A DNA stretch of 64,000 nucleotides from Erysipelothrix tonsillarum DSM 14972 (GCF_000373785.1 NZ_KB892377.1:186001-250000), one strand, 5' to 3'. Shown: positions 1 to 8,965, counted from the stretch's first letter. Program-made: numbers and translations. The notes: a model not told the origin generated them from the sequence alone.

Positions 1-2
1 TC

Positions 3-2963
3 AGTCTTCAAGTTGAAAGTAAGACGGATGGACCCTTTAAAGTGAATTTAGGCCATCTAAATGTGCGTACGGTTGTTGCTCCGTTGATACAAGGCCCAGA
101 AAACATTATAATCAACGAACAACTCTTATCAGATGCACGCAAAGGGCAGTTTAGAGCTTCATGGGACGCACGTGAGGGCGCTATCTACTATGAGGTCTAT
201 CAAGTGAATCAAGACGACCAAGAGGTCTTATTAGGCACGAGCGTGCATACTGAGTTTTATGCAGACCGTATAACGCGCGATGACGCGAATGCTTTTGAAG
301 ATAACACAAGTATTATTCGAGTTAAAGCCGTAAATAAAGACGGGAAACGTGGGACTCCTGCGGATGCACGTTTTAGCTGGGGTGTTTCTTTAAATCGAAG
401 TGAAGTCGTTGAAATTGATACGCCTATAAATGTTGCGTTGAATGCTGAAGTTACTGCAGTCAGTCATCAAAATGATGCTGAACCGGCCTCGAAAGCGTTG
501 GATGGTACAGCCCAAGGGAACAGTAAATGGGCCTCCTCACCTCGCGGTAACGGTTATATGGATATAAAACTGAGTGAACCTAAAACCATCAAACGTTGGC
601 GTGTTGAACATGCTGAATATGGTGGTGAAGCGAAGGATATGAATACGATTAACTTTTCACTACATTACCAAAATGATGACGGTGAGTGGGTATTGGCAAA
701 AGAAATTCGAAATAATCAGGACGCTGTGACGGATGTCTTATTGGATCAACCAATCACCGCTCAAAAGTGGAAATTAAAAATTGATCATGCAGGGGCATCG
801 CCTTGGCAAGCTGTGCGTATTTACGAATGGCAAATGTTTGAAACGGATGCATTCCCAAGACCCAATAACTTACTCCTAAGTCAAGTTCAAGCCAAGCCAC
901 AGAGCAGTGGCATTGGAACCCTTACCTTCAAACATGTACCGGGAAAAACAACCATCCATCTCTATCATAACTTGGGTGATTCAAAACCCTTTAAATCAAT
1001 TAAAAATGAAAAAATCGGACACGTCGTAGTAGAAGACTTTGATTTTAAAGCGTATGACGCTACCATTTATTACACAATCCAACCGGAGTTTTCAGAAGAA
1101 AGCTTTAAGAACAGTTTTCAATATCAAATTCCGAAGGAGTCCATAGGGTCCACAACCATTTTTGTAAAGGATGATAGTGATCAAAAAATGGTTGTTCCAT
1201 TCGTAATTAAAGATGCAATGGGTACGGTAATTGAGACGGGAGAAACACCGCTTAAAGGGTTTAAACTGGATTTACCTATAGGTTCATATCACTTTATCAT
1301 TACAACATTACCCCATGGCTATCGTGATAATAAGTTTGATTATACATTTGAAGTGGACCAAGATTCTGAGAATAATAACGTTCAGGTAGTGCTTAACCAA
1401 TCCATTCATTATATTAACCTTACCGAAAAGCTGTCATCTTTTAAGCGTTTGGATCGTAATATCTATACAAATGAAACGCTAGAGGAAGTAGATCAAGTGG
1501 TTACCAAAGTCCAAGCGGTACTAGATTCGGATACTGCTTTAGATCATGATTATAAAACAATTCTTGATGAATTTATCCATGGCATCGATGGGCTTGAATA
1601 TAAAATGAATGCTGGTTATTTAAAACTTCAAGGATTAATAGAGCAGATGGAAACACTTGATAGAGCGTTGTATACGGAGTCAACAATTGCTTATTTTGAA
1701 GCAATACTACATGATGCGAAAGCATTGCTTCAAACAGAGAACGCAGATGAGTCTGATTTGAATGTGATGCATGATAAGCTAGAGAAAGCCCACAGTATGC
1801 TTCAAATGAAACTTAATTTTGCGAAACTTGAAGCCTTGATTTCGAAAGCAAAGGCACTGGATTCGGACTTATATACGGAAGCGAGCATGATGGATTTGAA
1901 GGATGTACTAGAAAATATTGAAACTTCGCACAACACAATCATTGACCAAGAGCGAGTGGATGGCTTGGTTCAAGCATTGCAGATAGCTATCGAAAATTTA
2001 AAATATAGTCGTAATACGGGCGCTCTAGAGGAACTTATTCAACAGGCGGATGCAGTTGAATTTGACTTGTATACGGAGTCAAGTCTAATCCGACTACACG
2101 ATGCACATAAACATGCGAAGACAATCGCAGCTCTTGACGAAGCAAACCAACAAGACATAGATGATGCAACTGATAACTTAAGACATGCATTAACACTTCT
2201 TGAGTTCATTCATACGCCTCAAGATTGGGAAGCCTTTGATGCATTGATGGCAACATATGATACTGTGGAAACAAAACGATATCATCAAGATTCCATTAAA
2301 ACCCTTCAAGCCCATGTCGAGGCAGCGAAGCTTTTGCGTAGTGATTATACTGCATCGCAAAATACTATTGATGCCATGACTGATTTGATGGTGAATACAT
2401 TGATGACCTTAAAACCAATTCCTTTGAATCACGATCAAGTCGATAAATTGTCAGAGCTTGTCGAACAAGCACATGCACTTGATACAACACATTATACAGA
2501 ATCAAGCATTAATGACCTTGAGTGTGCTATCGTACAAGCAGAGGCGATTTTGATGCGCATAAACGGGCAACAATTCCGCAGTCTTTTACTTCCTAAACCC
2601 GTCTCACAAGATGAAGTAGATGTAGCATTGGAAAAGCTAGAACAGGCATGGACCCAATTAGTAGTCAAAATAAGCGAAGATCCAATTGAAGATACCCAAG
2701 TAGGGGTTACACTTCCACAGTCCGTGGAAAACGCTTCGAAAGATGAAGTGGCGGGTAAGTACCGAGATCGCCTCATCGCTGAAGACGAATTGAATGCAAA
2801 AAAAATCGAAGCGTCAAAGTCAGAAACCGTTTATTCCACAACGAAAAACGTTGCGGAATTGGAGACATCTTTACCTGTAACCGGTCTTTCCACAAGACTC
2901 CCATTTATAGGTGTGATGATGCTTCTATTAGGACTCATATTGAGCCGTCATAATAATAAGTGA
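3..2963 (+). CDS. C-terminal part of LPXTG-anchored surface glycosidase (GH85 endo-beta-N-acetylglucosaminidase-like), 5' end outside window
   Basis: The reading frame is open from base 3, so the window holds only the C-terminal part of a larger protein. Counting from the GTG at 42: a beta-sandwich-like region, an F5/8 type C (discoidin) carbohydrate-binding domain at about residues 125-265 (NVALNAEV...KALDGT), another beta-rich region, then six FIVAR-like helical repeats from about 460 to 860, each with a Y-T-E-S/A-S type core (DLYTEASMMDL, DLYTESSLIRL, HYTESSINDL). The C-terminus is a sortase signal: LPVTG, a hydrophobic segment, and the tail SRHNNK. This order (catalytic domain, F5/8C, FIVAR, LPXTG) is known from EndoD-type GH85 enzymes that cut N-glycan cores of host glycoproteins. 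The catalytic domain is not visible, so the enzyme class is an inference; wall anchoring is well supported. Confidence 0.7.
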   Translation, partial: SLQVESKTDGPFKVNLGHLNVRTVVAPLIQGPENIIINEQLLSDARKGQFRASWDAREGAIYYEVYQVNQDDQEVLLGTSVHTEFYADRITRDDANAFEDNTSIIRVKAVNKDGKRGTPADARFSWGVSLNRSEVVEIDTPINVALNAEVTAVSHQNDAEPASKALDGTAQGNSKWASSPRGNGYMDIKLSEPKTIKRWRVEHAEYGGEAKDMNTINFSLHYQNDDGEWVLAKEIRNNQDAVTDVLLDQPITAQKWKLKIDHAGASPWQAVRIYEWQMFETDAFPRPNNLLLSQVQAKPQSSGIGTLTFKHVPGKTTIHLYHNLGDSKPFKSIKNEKIGHVVVEDFDFKAYDATIYYTIQPEFSEESFKNSFQYQIPKESIGSTTIFVKDDSDQKMVVPFVIKDAMGTVIETGETPLKGFKLDLPIGSYHFIITTLPHGYRDNKFDYTFEVDQDSENNNVQVVLNQSIHYINLTEKLSSFKRLDRNIYTNETLEEVDQVVTKVQAVLDSDTALDHDYKTILDEFIHGIDGLEYKMNAGYLKLQGLIEQMETLDRALYTESTIAYFEAILHDAKALLQTENADESDLNVMHDKLEKAHSMLQMKLNFAKLEALISKAKALDSDLYTEASMMDLKDVLENIETSHNTIIDQERVDGLVQALQIAIENLKYSRNTGALEELIQQADAVEFDLYTESSLIRLHDAHKHAKTIAALDEANQQDIDDATDNLRHALTLLEFIHTPQDWEAFDALMATYDTVETKRYHQDSIKTLQAHVEAAKLLRSDYTASQNTIDAMTDLMVNTLMTLKPIPLNHDQVDKLSELVEQAHALDTTHYTESSINDLECAIVQAEAILMRINGQQFRSLLLPKPVSQDEVDVALEKLEQAWTQLVVKISEDPIEDTQVGVTLPQSVENASKDEVAGKYRDRLIAEDELNAKKIEASKSETVYSTTKNVAELETSLPVTGLSTRLPFIGVMMLLLGLILSRHNNK

Positions 2964-2985
2964 AAAAGAGGGGAAACCCTCTTTT
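2964..2985 (+). terminator. Rho-independent terminator of the surface protein gene
   Basis: A perfect 9-bp stem AAAAGAGGG/CCCTCTTTT with a GAAA loop begins directly after the TGA stop. Confidence 0.85.
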
Positions 2986-3059
2986 AATGCATTATATAGA
3001 CACTTGTTATTTTGTTACCAAAGTTAATTTAAATAAAATTTTATTTTTTTGTTTTATCC

Positions 3060-3088
3060 TTGACAATAAATGACCAAAAGCGTATTAT
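3060..3088 (+). promoter_or_regulatory. Strong sigma-A promoter of the candidate small RNA
   Basis: TTGACA (3060-3065) and TATTAT (3083-3088) are separated by exactly 17 bp. No start codon with a ribosome-binding site follows before a terminator, so the expected product is a short RNA of roughly 105 nt. Confidence 0.7.
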
Positions 3089-3094
3089 TGTACA

Positions 3095-3200
3095 TGGTCA
3101 GTGATGACCGGTTGAACACCAAATATTCTTTACCCCCCCACCCAAGATATTTGTGTGATTCAACAACTTCATTGAAAGGCGCAGCGTGCGTCTTTTTTTT
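3095..3200 (+). ncRNA. Candidate small RNA with C-rich hairpin loop
   Basis: Between a consensus promoter and an intrinsic terminator lies a long imperfect hairpin. The arm GTTGAACACCAAATATTC (from 3112) pairs with GATATTTGTGTGATTCAAC (to about 3163). The loop holds seven C in a row, then A, then three C (3133-3143). The 3' hairpin (AAAGGCGC, then GTGCGTC and eight T, 3175-3200) ends it. C-rich unpaired loops are typical of Firmicute regulatory RNAs that pair with G-rich Shine-Dalgarno sequences, for example the staphylococcal UCCC-motif RNAs. An alternative is an attenuator or leader for the NUDIX gene at 3230. I do not recognise an Rfam family. Confidence 0.55.
3175..3200 (+). terminator. 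Terminator ending the candidate small RNA
   Basis: Stem AAAGGCGC pairs with the complementary arm ending GCGTCTTT (one G-T pair), followed by a run of T ending at 3200. Confidence 0.7.
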
Positions 3201-3205
3201 CGTGT

Positions 3206-3211
3206 TATAAT
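3206..3211 (+). promoter_or_regulatory. Possible extended -10 element for the NUDIX gene
   Basis: TATAAT preceded by TG plus one base (extended -10 arrangement), 19 bp upstream of the ATG at 3230. There is no good -35 box, since the position is occupied by the preceding terminator. It would give a very short leader that still contains the AGGAGG ribosome-binding site at 3218-3223. Confidence 0.35.
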
Positions 3212-3229
3212 TATTTTAGGAGGCTTCTT

Positions 3230-3745
3230 ATGATTTTAAATTATTTTAAAGATAATCAATATCCGTATGCACCGATTCAGCACGTTCGAAATGCAGTTCG
3301 TTGTTTTGTGATGAATCCACAAGGGCAATGTGCCATGATTCATATTAAGGGTCATGATATTTTTGGTGAACGTAATCATTATGAATCTCCGGGTGGTGGA
3401 ATTGAACCAGGAGAATCGATGGAACAAGCTATTCATCGTGAAATTCAAGAAGAATTGGGCCTTGAAGTTGTCGTCGGAAATTATTTAGGAAGTGTTGTTG
3501 ATGAATACCATCTCCTCCATCGCACAACAGTGCAAAATTATTTTATTTGTTATGCAACAAAAAAGACGCATTTTGCACGAACACGTCTTGAAACAGAATT
3601 ATTTAATGGCATTACATGGAAGTTTCCAGAGCAATGGTTGGAATGCCTAATGTTACCACAGGAAGGTGTTAACGAATTGATTTATGCACGTGAGCGCATG
3701 ATGATGCGTTTGCTCGTAGATCAACAAGGTAAGTTACCGGACTAA
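3230..3745 (+). CDS. NUDIX hydrolase
   Basis: 171-aa soluble protein. It carries a full Nudix box at about residues 55-78: GGIEPGE followed by seven residues and REIQEELGL, matching Gx5Ex7REUxEExGU, whose glutamates bind the catalytic Mg or Mn. The family hydrolyses nucleoside diphosphates linked to another group (damaged nucleotides, sugar nucleotides, capped RNA); the substrate cannot be read from sequence. A strong AGGAGG lies 6 bp before the ATG. The 3' end overlaps the convergent methyltransferase gene by 77 bp. It is probably monocistronic. Confidence 0.85.
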   Translation: MILNYFKDNQYPYAPIQHVRNAVRCFVMNPQGQCAMIHIKGHDIFGERNHYESPGGGIEPGESMEQAIHREIQEELGLEVVVGNYLGSVVDEYHLLHRTTVQNYFICYATKKTHFARTRLETELFNGITWKFPEQWLECLMLPQEGVNELIYARERMMMRLLVDQQGKLPD

Positions 3746-4223
3746 GTGGCGTTTCATATTCTAAGATTTCAAAGGGAACACCTAATGATTTGATATAAGC
3801 TTGTACCGCTAAATACTCATCATATCCACCTTCATGCTTTAAGTAACATGCGATAACTAGAAAGTCAGTTAAATAGGGGATAATGTTCTGTAACGATTTA
3901 ACGGTACTATGTGCTTCTGTAATAACGCTTTTATCACTGCGAGGCAAATATCCAAGATTATAAATGGCACCGGTTAACGGTGCTTTTGTTTTGAAATCAA
4001 CTGTACTGTGGTCAGCGTGAATATATGTAATATTTGTGGCCGATTGAGTAAGTGTTTTAGTATTAAGGATAGCGGCTTCTTGAATGTCGATCGCATAGAC
4101 ATGACCTGCATGTTCAGCAAGAAACTTCGTATCATAACCGTTGCCACAGGTCATGTCTACGACCGTCGCTTCAGGATTTAAAAATTGTTTCATCCACAAA
4201 TGAGATTGTTCTTTATGATTCAT
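3669..4223 (-). CDS. Class I SAM-dependent methyltransferase, YtqB / 'rRNA methylase' family
   Basis: About 184 aa from the ATG at 4223. This start was chosen because GGAGG lies 5 bp upstream; an earlier in-frame ATG at 4250 sits inside a terminator stem and has no ribosome-binding site. Glycine-rich SAM motif I is VVDMTCGNGYDTKFLA, with acidic motif II VYAIDI and a later NLGYLPRSDKS segment typical of the family annotated as putative rRNA methylase. Known YtqB-type proteins bind SAM; their RNA substrate is poorly defined. The last ~25 codons run antisense into the NUDIX gene. A terminator hairpin separates it from the upstream minus-strand unit. Confidence 0.75.
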   Translation of the reverse strand: MNHKEQSHLWMKQFLNPEATVVDMTCGNGYDTKFLAEHAGHVYAIDIQEAAILNTKTLTQSATNITYIHADHSTVDFKTKAPLTGAIYNLGYLPRSDKSVITEAHSTVKSLQNIIPYLTDFLVIACYLKHEGGYDEYLAVQAYIKSLGVPFEILEYETPLSPVTYLVDLRANASSCAHVHKSIR

Positions 4224-4234
4224 AAGACCTCCAA

Positions 4235-4261
4235 AAAAAGCCCTATGCATTAGGGCTTTTT
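4235..4261 (-). terminator. Terminator of the def-rnj-phosphoesterase unit
   Basis: Stem AAAAAGCCCTA/TAGGGCTTTTT around a 5-base loop, followed by T on the minus strand. The TAG stop of the upstream gene lies in the hairpin, and the methyltransferase ribosome-binding site follows at once, so read-through may supply part of that gene's expression. Confidence 0.75.
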
Positions 4262-5061
4262 AAAATAACAATCATGACATCAGGATTGGATAAAAGACGC
4301 ATTTCTGGTTCTTTTAGACCAACACCGGATGAGATGAGTAAGGTTGTTTCATCAATCGTTTGACGTTTATTGATATAATCGGATGATTCTGTAATCGAAC
4401 CAATAAGGGGTAAGCGAATGTATCCACCCATCGTTTTTCCCGAGAGCATTAAATCAACTTGCGTATTTCCGAATTCCTTAACGTTATCGGGGTTGTTGGC
4501 AACGGTAATGTTGTAGATTTCCTCGGATGTCGTTGGATAAGGAAACTCGGTTTCCTTATTGATGTCATTATTAGCATCGATACCAACAAGTTGAATGGAC
4601 TCTTCACTAAAATTATGAACATCAATAGTTGTGTTAGAAATGAGTTTAAAGCCACTTTGAGTTAAAACGGTTTGTGTCACTTCATTGGCTTTACGAATAT
4701 CGTTTTCACCAAGAACTGCATATTTGCCCAGTTTTGCATCCAGTTTGCTTAATTTCTCTACCATTGCAGCTTGTTCTTTCTCAGACGGAGCTGCTTTAAA
4801 CAGATTTCCACCAAAAACAATCATATCTGGTTTAAATGTTTCCAGTTCAACTAATGCCTTGTCAAGGTTTTCCTCATGACTGTATACGTCTGAAAGATAA
4901 CCGATTGATAAGTTATTAAAGGATGCCGGAATGCGTGTTGATTCCACCGTTTCAATACGCAATTTAACCCGCTGGGGTGCAAATCGTGTCATTTCAAAAT
5001 AAATTAAAGTTGACACAATTGCGATCATGCCCAGTAAAACCGCTAAACGTTTTTTACTCAT
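4243..5061 (-). CDS. Calcineurin-like phosphoesterase fold protein with degenerate active site (likely pseudoenzyme), membrane-anchored
   Basis: 272 aa. One N-terminal transmembrane or signal-anchor segment (LAVLLGMIAIVSTLIYF), then a domain that follows the motif order of YkuE-like metallophosphoesterases. The metal-binding residues are changed: IGYLSDVYSH where ISDxH is expected, VFGGNL for GD, VLGENDI for GNHD, MLSGKTMGGY for GHTHGGQ, and LLISSGVGL for SSGLG. Every histidine that binds metal is lost while the scaffold remains. The frame is intact and overlaps the rnj stop by 4 bp (ATGA), so it is translated. A binding or regulatory role outside the membrane is more likely than hydrolysis; this is inference. 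Confidence 0.65.
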   Translation of the reverse strand: MSKKRLAVLLGMIAIVSTLIYFEMTRFAPQRVKLRIETVESTRIPASFNNLSIGYLSDVYSHEENLDKALVELETFKPDMIVFGGNLFKAAPSEKEQAAMVEKLSKLDAKLGKYAVLGENDIRKANEVTQTVLTQSGFKLISNTTIDVHNFSEESIQLVGIDANNDINKETEFPYPTTSEEIYNITVANNPDNVKEFGNTQVDLMLSGKTMGGYIRLPLIGSITESSDYINKRQTIDETTLLISSGVGLKEPEMRLLSNPDVMIVILKSPNA

Positions 5062-6953
5062 GCTTTAGTAGGCTGAGGTTTTTTTGACGCTTTAGGTGCT
5101 TTTGGCACTTTTGGTGTTTTGGGTTTATTTGCATCCTTTGGTTGTTTGGGTGCCTGTTTTGGCTTGTTTGAATTGTTTTTGTTATTTTTAGCTTTTTTTG
5201 CTGGTTTCACATCTTTGTCGACAGTGTTGTCTTTTTTATTTTCAACTTTTGCCGGTGCCATTGCTGCTTTTTGATTCAAAATAACCGGAATTACAAGTGG
5301 GTTACGTTGAGTATGTTTATATAAGAAGGGTTCTAAAGAACCACGAATTGTATTTTTAATTTCACCAAAAGTTACCTTTTTGGTCATTCGTTTTTTAAGT
5401 GCTTCATAAACAACAAGTTCTGCTTCTTTAAGCAATGTTTGGTTTTCTTTAATAAATACGAAACCACGTGTTACAATGGTCGGTTTACAAAGAATTTTAT
5501 TTTGACGTGAATCAATGGTTACAACTACGGAAACAAGTCCGCTATCAGAGAGGATTTTACGATCTTTAAGAACAGCAGTTGATAGACCGCTGGAATCATT
5601 TCCATCTACGTAGATATCGTCGGCTTGAATTCGTGTATCACTCATGAAGGCAACGCCGTCACGTAAGGCAACCACATCTCCATTTGAGCAAATATAAATT
5701 TTTTCTGGATCAACACCAGTCTCAATTGCAGTTTGTCGATGCGCTTTAAGCATTTTGTATTCCCCATGCATTGGCATGAAGAATTTTGGTTTAATTAATT
5801 GAAGCATTAAGGTTTGTTCTTCTTTTGAAGCATGTCCCGTAGTATGAATTGAATTCAGTGGGGAGTTTGTAAGAACGTTAGCACCTGCACGTGTTAATTG
5901 GTTGACAACATGCGAAACACTGGTAGCATTTCCAGGGATTGGACTGGATGAGAATACCACCGTGTCACCGGGCATAATGCTAATTTGACGGTGCGTACCG
6001 TTTGCAATACGGCTAAGAGCCGCTAAGGGTTCACCTTGGCTTCCCGTACAGATAATGCAAGATTGATCTGCAGGTAACTTATTCAGTTGATGGGCATTAA
6101 CAAAATGTTTATCTGCTGCATCGATATGGCCCAGTTTTCGTGCGATGCCAACAACATTATCCATTGAGCGACCAAAGATTGCGATCTTGCGACCGTCAGC
6201 AATTGCAGCTTCAATAATTTGTTGAACACGATACACATTCGATGCAAAGGTTGCGATAATAATTCGCCCTTCGGTTTTATTAAAGATACGACGAATTTCA
6301 CGTCCTACTTCTTTTTCACTAATAGAAAATCCGCTTACTTCAGCATTGGTAGAATCACTCATAAGAAGTGTTACACCAATTTCGCCCATATAAGACATGA
6401 TTTGATAATCCGGGTTTGTACCAACAGGGGTTAAATCGAATTTAAAGTCTCCTGTTGATACGATACGACCATTTGGTGTATTTACAAGGACACCTAATGC
6501 ATCTGGAATCGAGTGAACAACATTAAAGAATCCAATAACAAAATGTTTTGTTTTGATTGTTGATTTTGAATCGATTTCCTGAATTTTATGTTTTGTTCTA
6601 ATTTTACGTTCTTCTAATTTACGTTCGATTTGTGCTTTCGCAAATTGCGGTGCATAAATTTGGGGAACATTTACCTTTTGTAATAAGAAAGGAATCCCAC
6701 CAATATGGTCTTCGTGACCATGAGTAATTACAAGTGCTTTAACCTTTTTTTGATTACGAATTAAGTGTGCGTAGTCTTGAATAACATAATCAACACCTAA
6801 TAAGTTTTCTTCAGGGAACATAACCCCGCAGTCAATGATGATAATTTCATCATCATGTTCAATACAGTACATATTTTTACCGACTTCGCCCAAGCCACCT
6901 AAAGCATAGACTAGGGTATCGGTTTTTCTTAATTTCATATTTTTTTCGTCCAT
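5058..6953 (-). CDS. rnjA: Ribonuclease J
   Basis: 631 aa. N-terminal metallo-beta-lactamase domain with HGHEDHIGG (about residues 77-85) binding two zinc ions, then beta-CASP domain motifs (SDSTNAE, FASNVYRVQQ, STGDF) and the C-terminal domain. RNase J is a 5'-3' exonuclease and endonuclease central to mRNA turnover and rRNA maturation in Firmicutes. The last ~65 residues are an atypical low-complexity Lys/Pro/Asn tail (KPKTPKVPKAPK) that could bind RNA or partner proteins. AGGAG lies 6 bp before the ATG. It is 8 bp downstream of def and overlaps the next gene, so all three form one transcript. Confidence 0.93.
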   Translation of the reverse strand: MDEKNMKLRKTDTLVYALGGLGEVGKNMYCIEHDDEIIIIDCGVMFPEENLLGVDYVIQDYAHLIRNQKKVKALVITHGHEDHIGGIPFLLQKVNVPQIYAPQFAKAQIERKLEERKIRTKHKIQEIDSKSTIKTKHFVIGFFNVVHSIPDALGVLVNTPNGRIVSTGDFKFDLTPVGTNPDYQIMSYMGEIGVTLLMSDSTNAEVSGFSISEKEVGREIRRIFNKTEGRIIIATFASNVYRVQQIIEAAIADGRKIAIFGRSMDNVVGIARKLGHIDAADKHFVNAHQLNKLPADQSCIICTGSQGEPLAALSRIANGTHRQISIMPGDTVVFSSSPIPGNATSVSHVVNQLTRAGANVLTNSPLNSIHTTGHASKEEQTLMLQLIKPKFFMPMHGEYKMLKAHRQTAIETGVDPEKIYICSNGDVVALRDGVAFMSDTRIQADDIYVDGNDSSGLSTAVLKDRKILSDSGLVSVVVTIDSRQNKILCKPTIVTRGFVFIKENQTLLKEAELVVYEALKKRMTKKVTFGEIKNTIRGSLEPFLYKHTQRNPLVIPVILNQKAAMAPAKVENKKDNTVDKDVKPAKKAKNNKNNSNKPKQAPKQPKDANKPKTPKVPKAPKASKKPQPTKA

Positions 6954-6961
6954 ATAATCTC

Positions 6962-7534
6962 CTATTCTATGATTTTAAGTCCTTTTTCTGCCACCCATGG
7001 ATTGTTTTTATCGATATGATCGTAAAAAAGCACACCATTTAAGTGGTCAATTTCATGTTGTAAAACGATTGCAAGAATGTCTTTAGCGACAATTTCGACA
7101 CGTTGATCTGAAATAAGATCATAAGCCAAAACTTTGATGCGTTGACTTCTTCGAACCAGTCCAGGATATTCTTCGCGTATCGAGAGACATCCTTCACCGT
7201 AACTCAGTGCACATTGCTTCACAGAATTGGAAACAATCTTGGGATTTATCAAAGCATACTCGACAGTTTTTACATTACCGTGTTTATCTTCAATATCAAC
7301 AACAAGTGCCGTCATTTGTTTTGCGACACCAATTTGTGGTGCAGCAATACCGTTTGCAGGTTGCAAATTATACTTTTCAGCTAGATCAGGATCACGTGAA
7401 TCCCGAACGTATTGCAACATATTTTCAAGTGTAGTACGGTCTTCTTCCTCCAAAGGAAAAGACACCGGTTCGCATTTTGTACGCAGAACTGGGTTTGGGT
7501 CTAGGACAATCGTGTCCATATTTATATCGTGCAT
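6962..7534 (-). CDS. def: Peptide deformylase
   Basis: 190 aa. All three metal-site motifs are present: GIAAPQIG (about residue 63), EGCLSI (about 115) and HEIDHLNGVLF (about 159). The Cys and two His bind Fe(II) and the Glu acts in catalysis. It removes the N-formyl group from new proteins. The length, the insertion before motif I and the EGCLSI form fit the type II enzymes of Gram-positive bacteria. GAGGAA precedes the ATG; an alternative ATG five codons later has no better site. First gene of the def-rnj-phosphoesterase operon. Confidence 0.95.
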   Translation of the reverse strand: MHDINMDTIVLDPNPVLRTKCEPVSFPLEEEDRTTLENMLQYVRDSRDPDLAEKYNLQPANGIAAPQIGVAKQMTALVVDIEDKHGNVKTVEYALINPKIVSNSVKQCALSYGEGCLSIREEYPGLVRRSQRIKVLAYDLISDQRVEIVAKDILAIVLQHEIDHLNGVLFYDHIDKNNPWVAEKGLKIIE

Positions 7535-7708
7535 TTAAATTCCTCTATTCCATGATAAAAATAAATAATATAGTTCTATTATATTATAATATTTAAGTAT
7601 GAATTATATGTGGGTCTATTCAAACTCTTTAAGCATAGTTTATCGTATTTTTACTCTTTTTGAAAGGCTTTCGCTTATTTTTCATTTTATCTATGATAGA
7701 ATAAAGCC

Positions 7709-8965
7709 ATGAAGAAAAGAAAAATATCACTGAAAATGCCAATGGGCTATAGTCGCCCAATCCATGCAGCAGCATTAATTTTGAATATCTTTGGGGTCCT
7801 TATGGTTATCTCGGGAAGCATGACGTCGGGGAGTACGCCGAAGTCATTAATTTCTGTCGGGGTTAAGGAGCTCATTTTTGTGATTGTATCCTATATTATG
7901 ATGGTTATGGTCGCACGACGTTTCTCTTTAAATTATTTTAAAAAGAATTATGGAAAGTTTTTACTGGTTATGGTTGCGATGTTGGGAATTACCTTAATAT
8001 TCCCATCTGTTAACGGTGCGAAAGCCTGGATTAACCTAAAGGTTATGACAATTCAACCAAGTGAGTTTGCGAAAATATTCGGTATTCTGACCATTGCAAC
8101 GTTTCTTGCAGATCGAAATAAGCGAACAAACGCAAGCACCTTTGATTTAATCAAAAAACCGTTTATCATCATTATTGCAATCTTTTTATTTGTAGTGAAG
8201 GCACAACACGACTTGGGATCGGCCGTTGTAATCATAGGTATTGCTTACATCTGTGTGCTGATACCGTCTCATGATAAATTAACGCGTCTTCAAAAATGGA
8301 TGTTTGGTCTAGCGGTAATTGGAATCGCAGGACTCGTATTTTTGGATTCGTCATTCGGAATTAGTCTTATTGAAAAATTAAACATTCCACCTTATATGAT
8401 CAGTCGTTTTAAAACCTCATCGAATCCTTTCCTAGATCGATATGGAAGTGGATACCAAATCTTTAATGGGATGGTTGCTATGTTTAAAGGCGGTCTTTTT
8501 GGAAAAGGGTACGGGAATAGTTTGATTAAATACGGTTATCTCCCAGAAGCTCATACTGACTTTATTTTAGCCGTTACGATTGAAGAATTAGGGATGATTG
8601 GGTTCTCGGTAATTTTGATCGGTTATGGAACCACACTCTACCAATTGGTGAAATATGCTTTTAAAGCAAAGAAAGAATCTGATAAGGTCATACTTATGGG
8701 AACCGTTGCTTATATTATGATTCACTTTATCTTTAATATTGGTGGAATTACTGCCTTAATTCCTTTGACGGGTGTTCCATTACTCTTTATTTCTAAAGGT
8801 GGATCCAGTCGTATGGCAATTATGATAGCAATCGGTTTAACACAAAATATAATTTCTCGTTATGAGATGGGGATTATTAATGAAAAAAGAAAAGCACAAT
8901 TACGCATTAAGCGTGAAGAAATGAAACGGAAAGAAAATTTAAAGCGATTAACTGAGGTAGTATAA
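7709..8965 (+). CDS. ftsW: FtsW/RodA-type SEDS peptidoglycan glycosyltransferase
   Basis: 418 aa, polytopic with about ten membrane segments. Conserved SEDS segments are visible: QHDLGSAVVI (the DLG(S/T)A motif with the catalytic Asp region), YGSGYQIFNG, LPEAHTDFILAV and LTGVPLLFISKGGSS near the C-terminus. SEDS proteins polymerise lipid II at the division or elongation site together with a class B PBP. The assignment to ftsW rather than rodA is less certain. The C-terminal tail is long and basic (KRKAQLRIKREEMKRKENLKR split by helices), a cytoplasmic extension. Its stop overlaps the rsmD start by one base. Confidence 0.85.
   Translation: MKKRKISLKMPMGYSRPIHAAALILNIFGVLMVISGSMTSGSTPKSLISVGVKELIFVIVSYIMMVMVARRFSLNYFKKNYGKFLLVMVAMLGITLIFPSVNGAKAWINLKVMTIQPSEFAKIFGILTIATFLADRNKRTNASTFDLIKKPFIIIIAIFLFVVKAQHDLGSAVVIIGIAYICVLIPSHDKLTRLQKWMFGLAVIGIAGLVFLDSSFGISLIEKLNIPPYMISRFKTSSNPFLDRYGSGYQIFNGMVAMFKGGLFGKGYGNSLIKYGYLPEAHTDFILAVTIEELGMIGFSVILIGYGTTLYQLVKYAFKAKKESDKVILMGTVAYIMIHFIFNIGGITALIPLTGVPLLFISKGGSSRMAIMIAIGLTQNIISRYEMGIINEKRKAQLRIKREEMKRKENLKRLTEVV

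Noticed and set aside
3095-3229. Riboswitch or T-box leader for the NUDIX gene
   Set aside because: No T-box consensus or known aptamer core was seen, and a complete terminator separates the RNA from the gene; a small RNA is the simpler reading.
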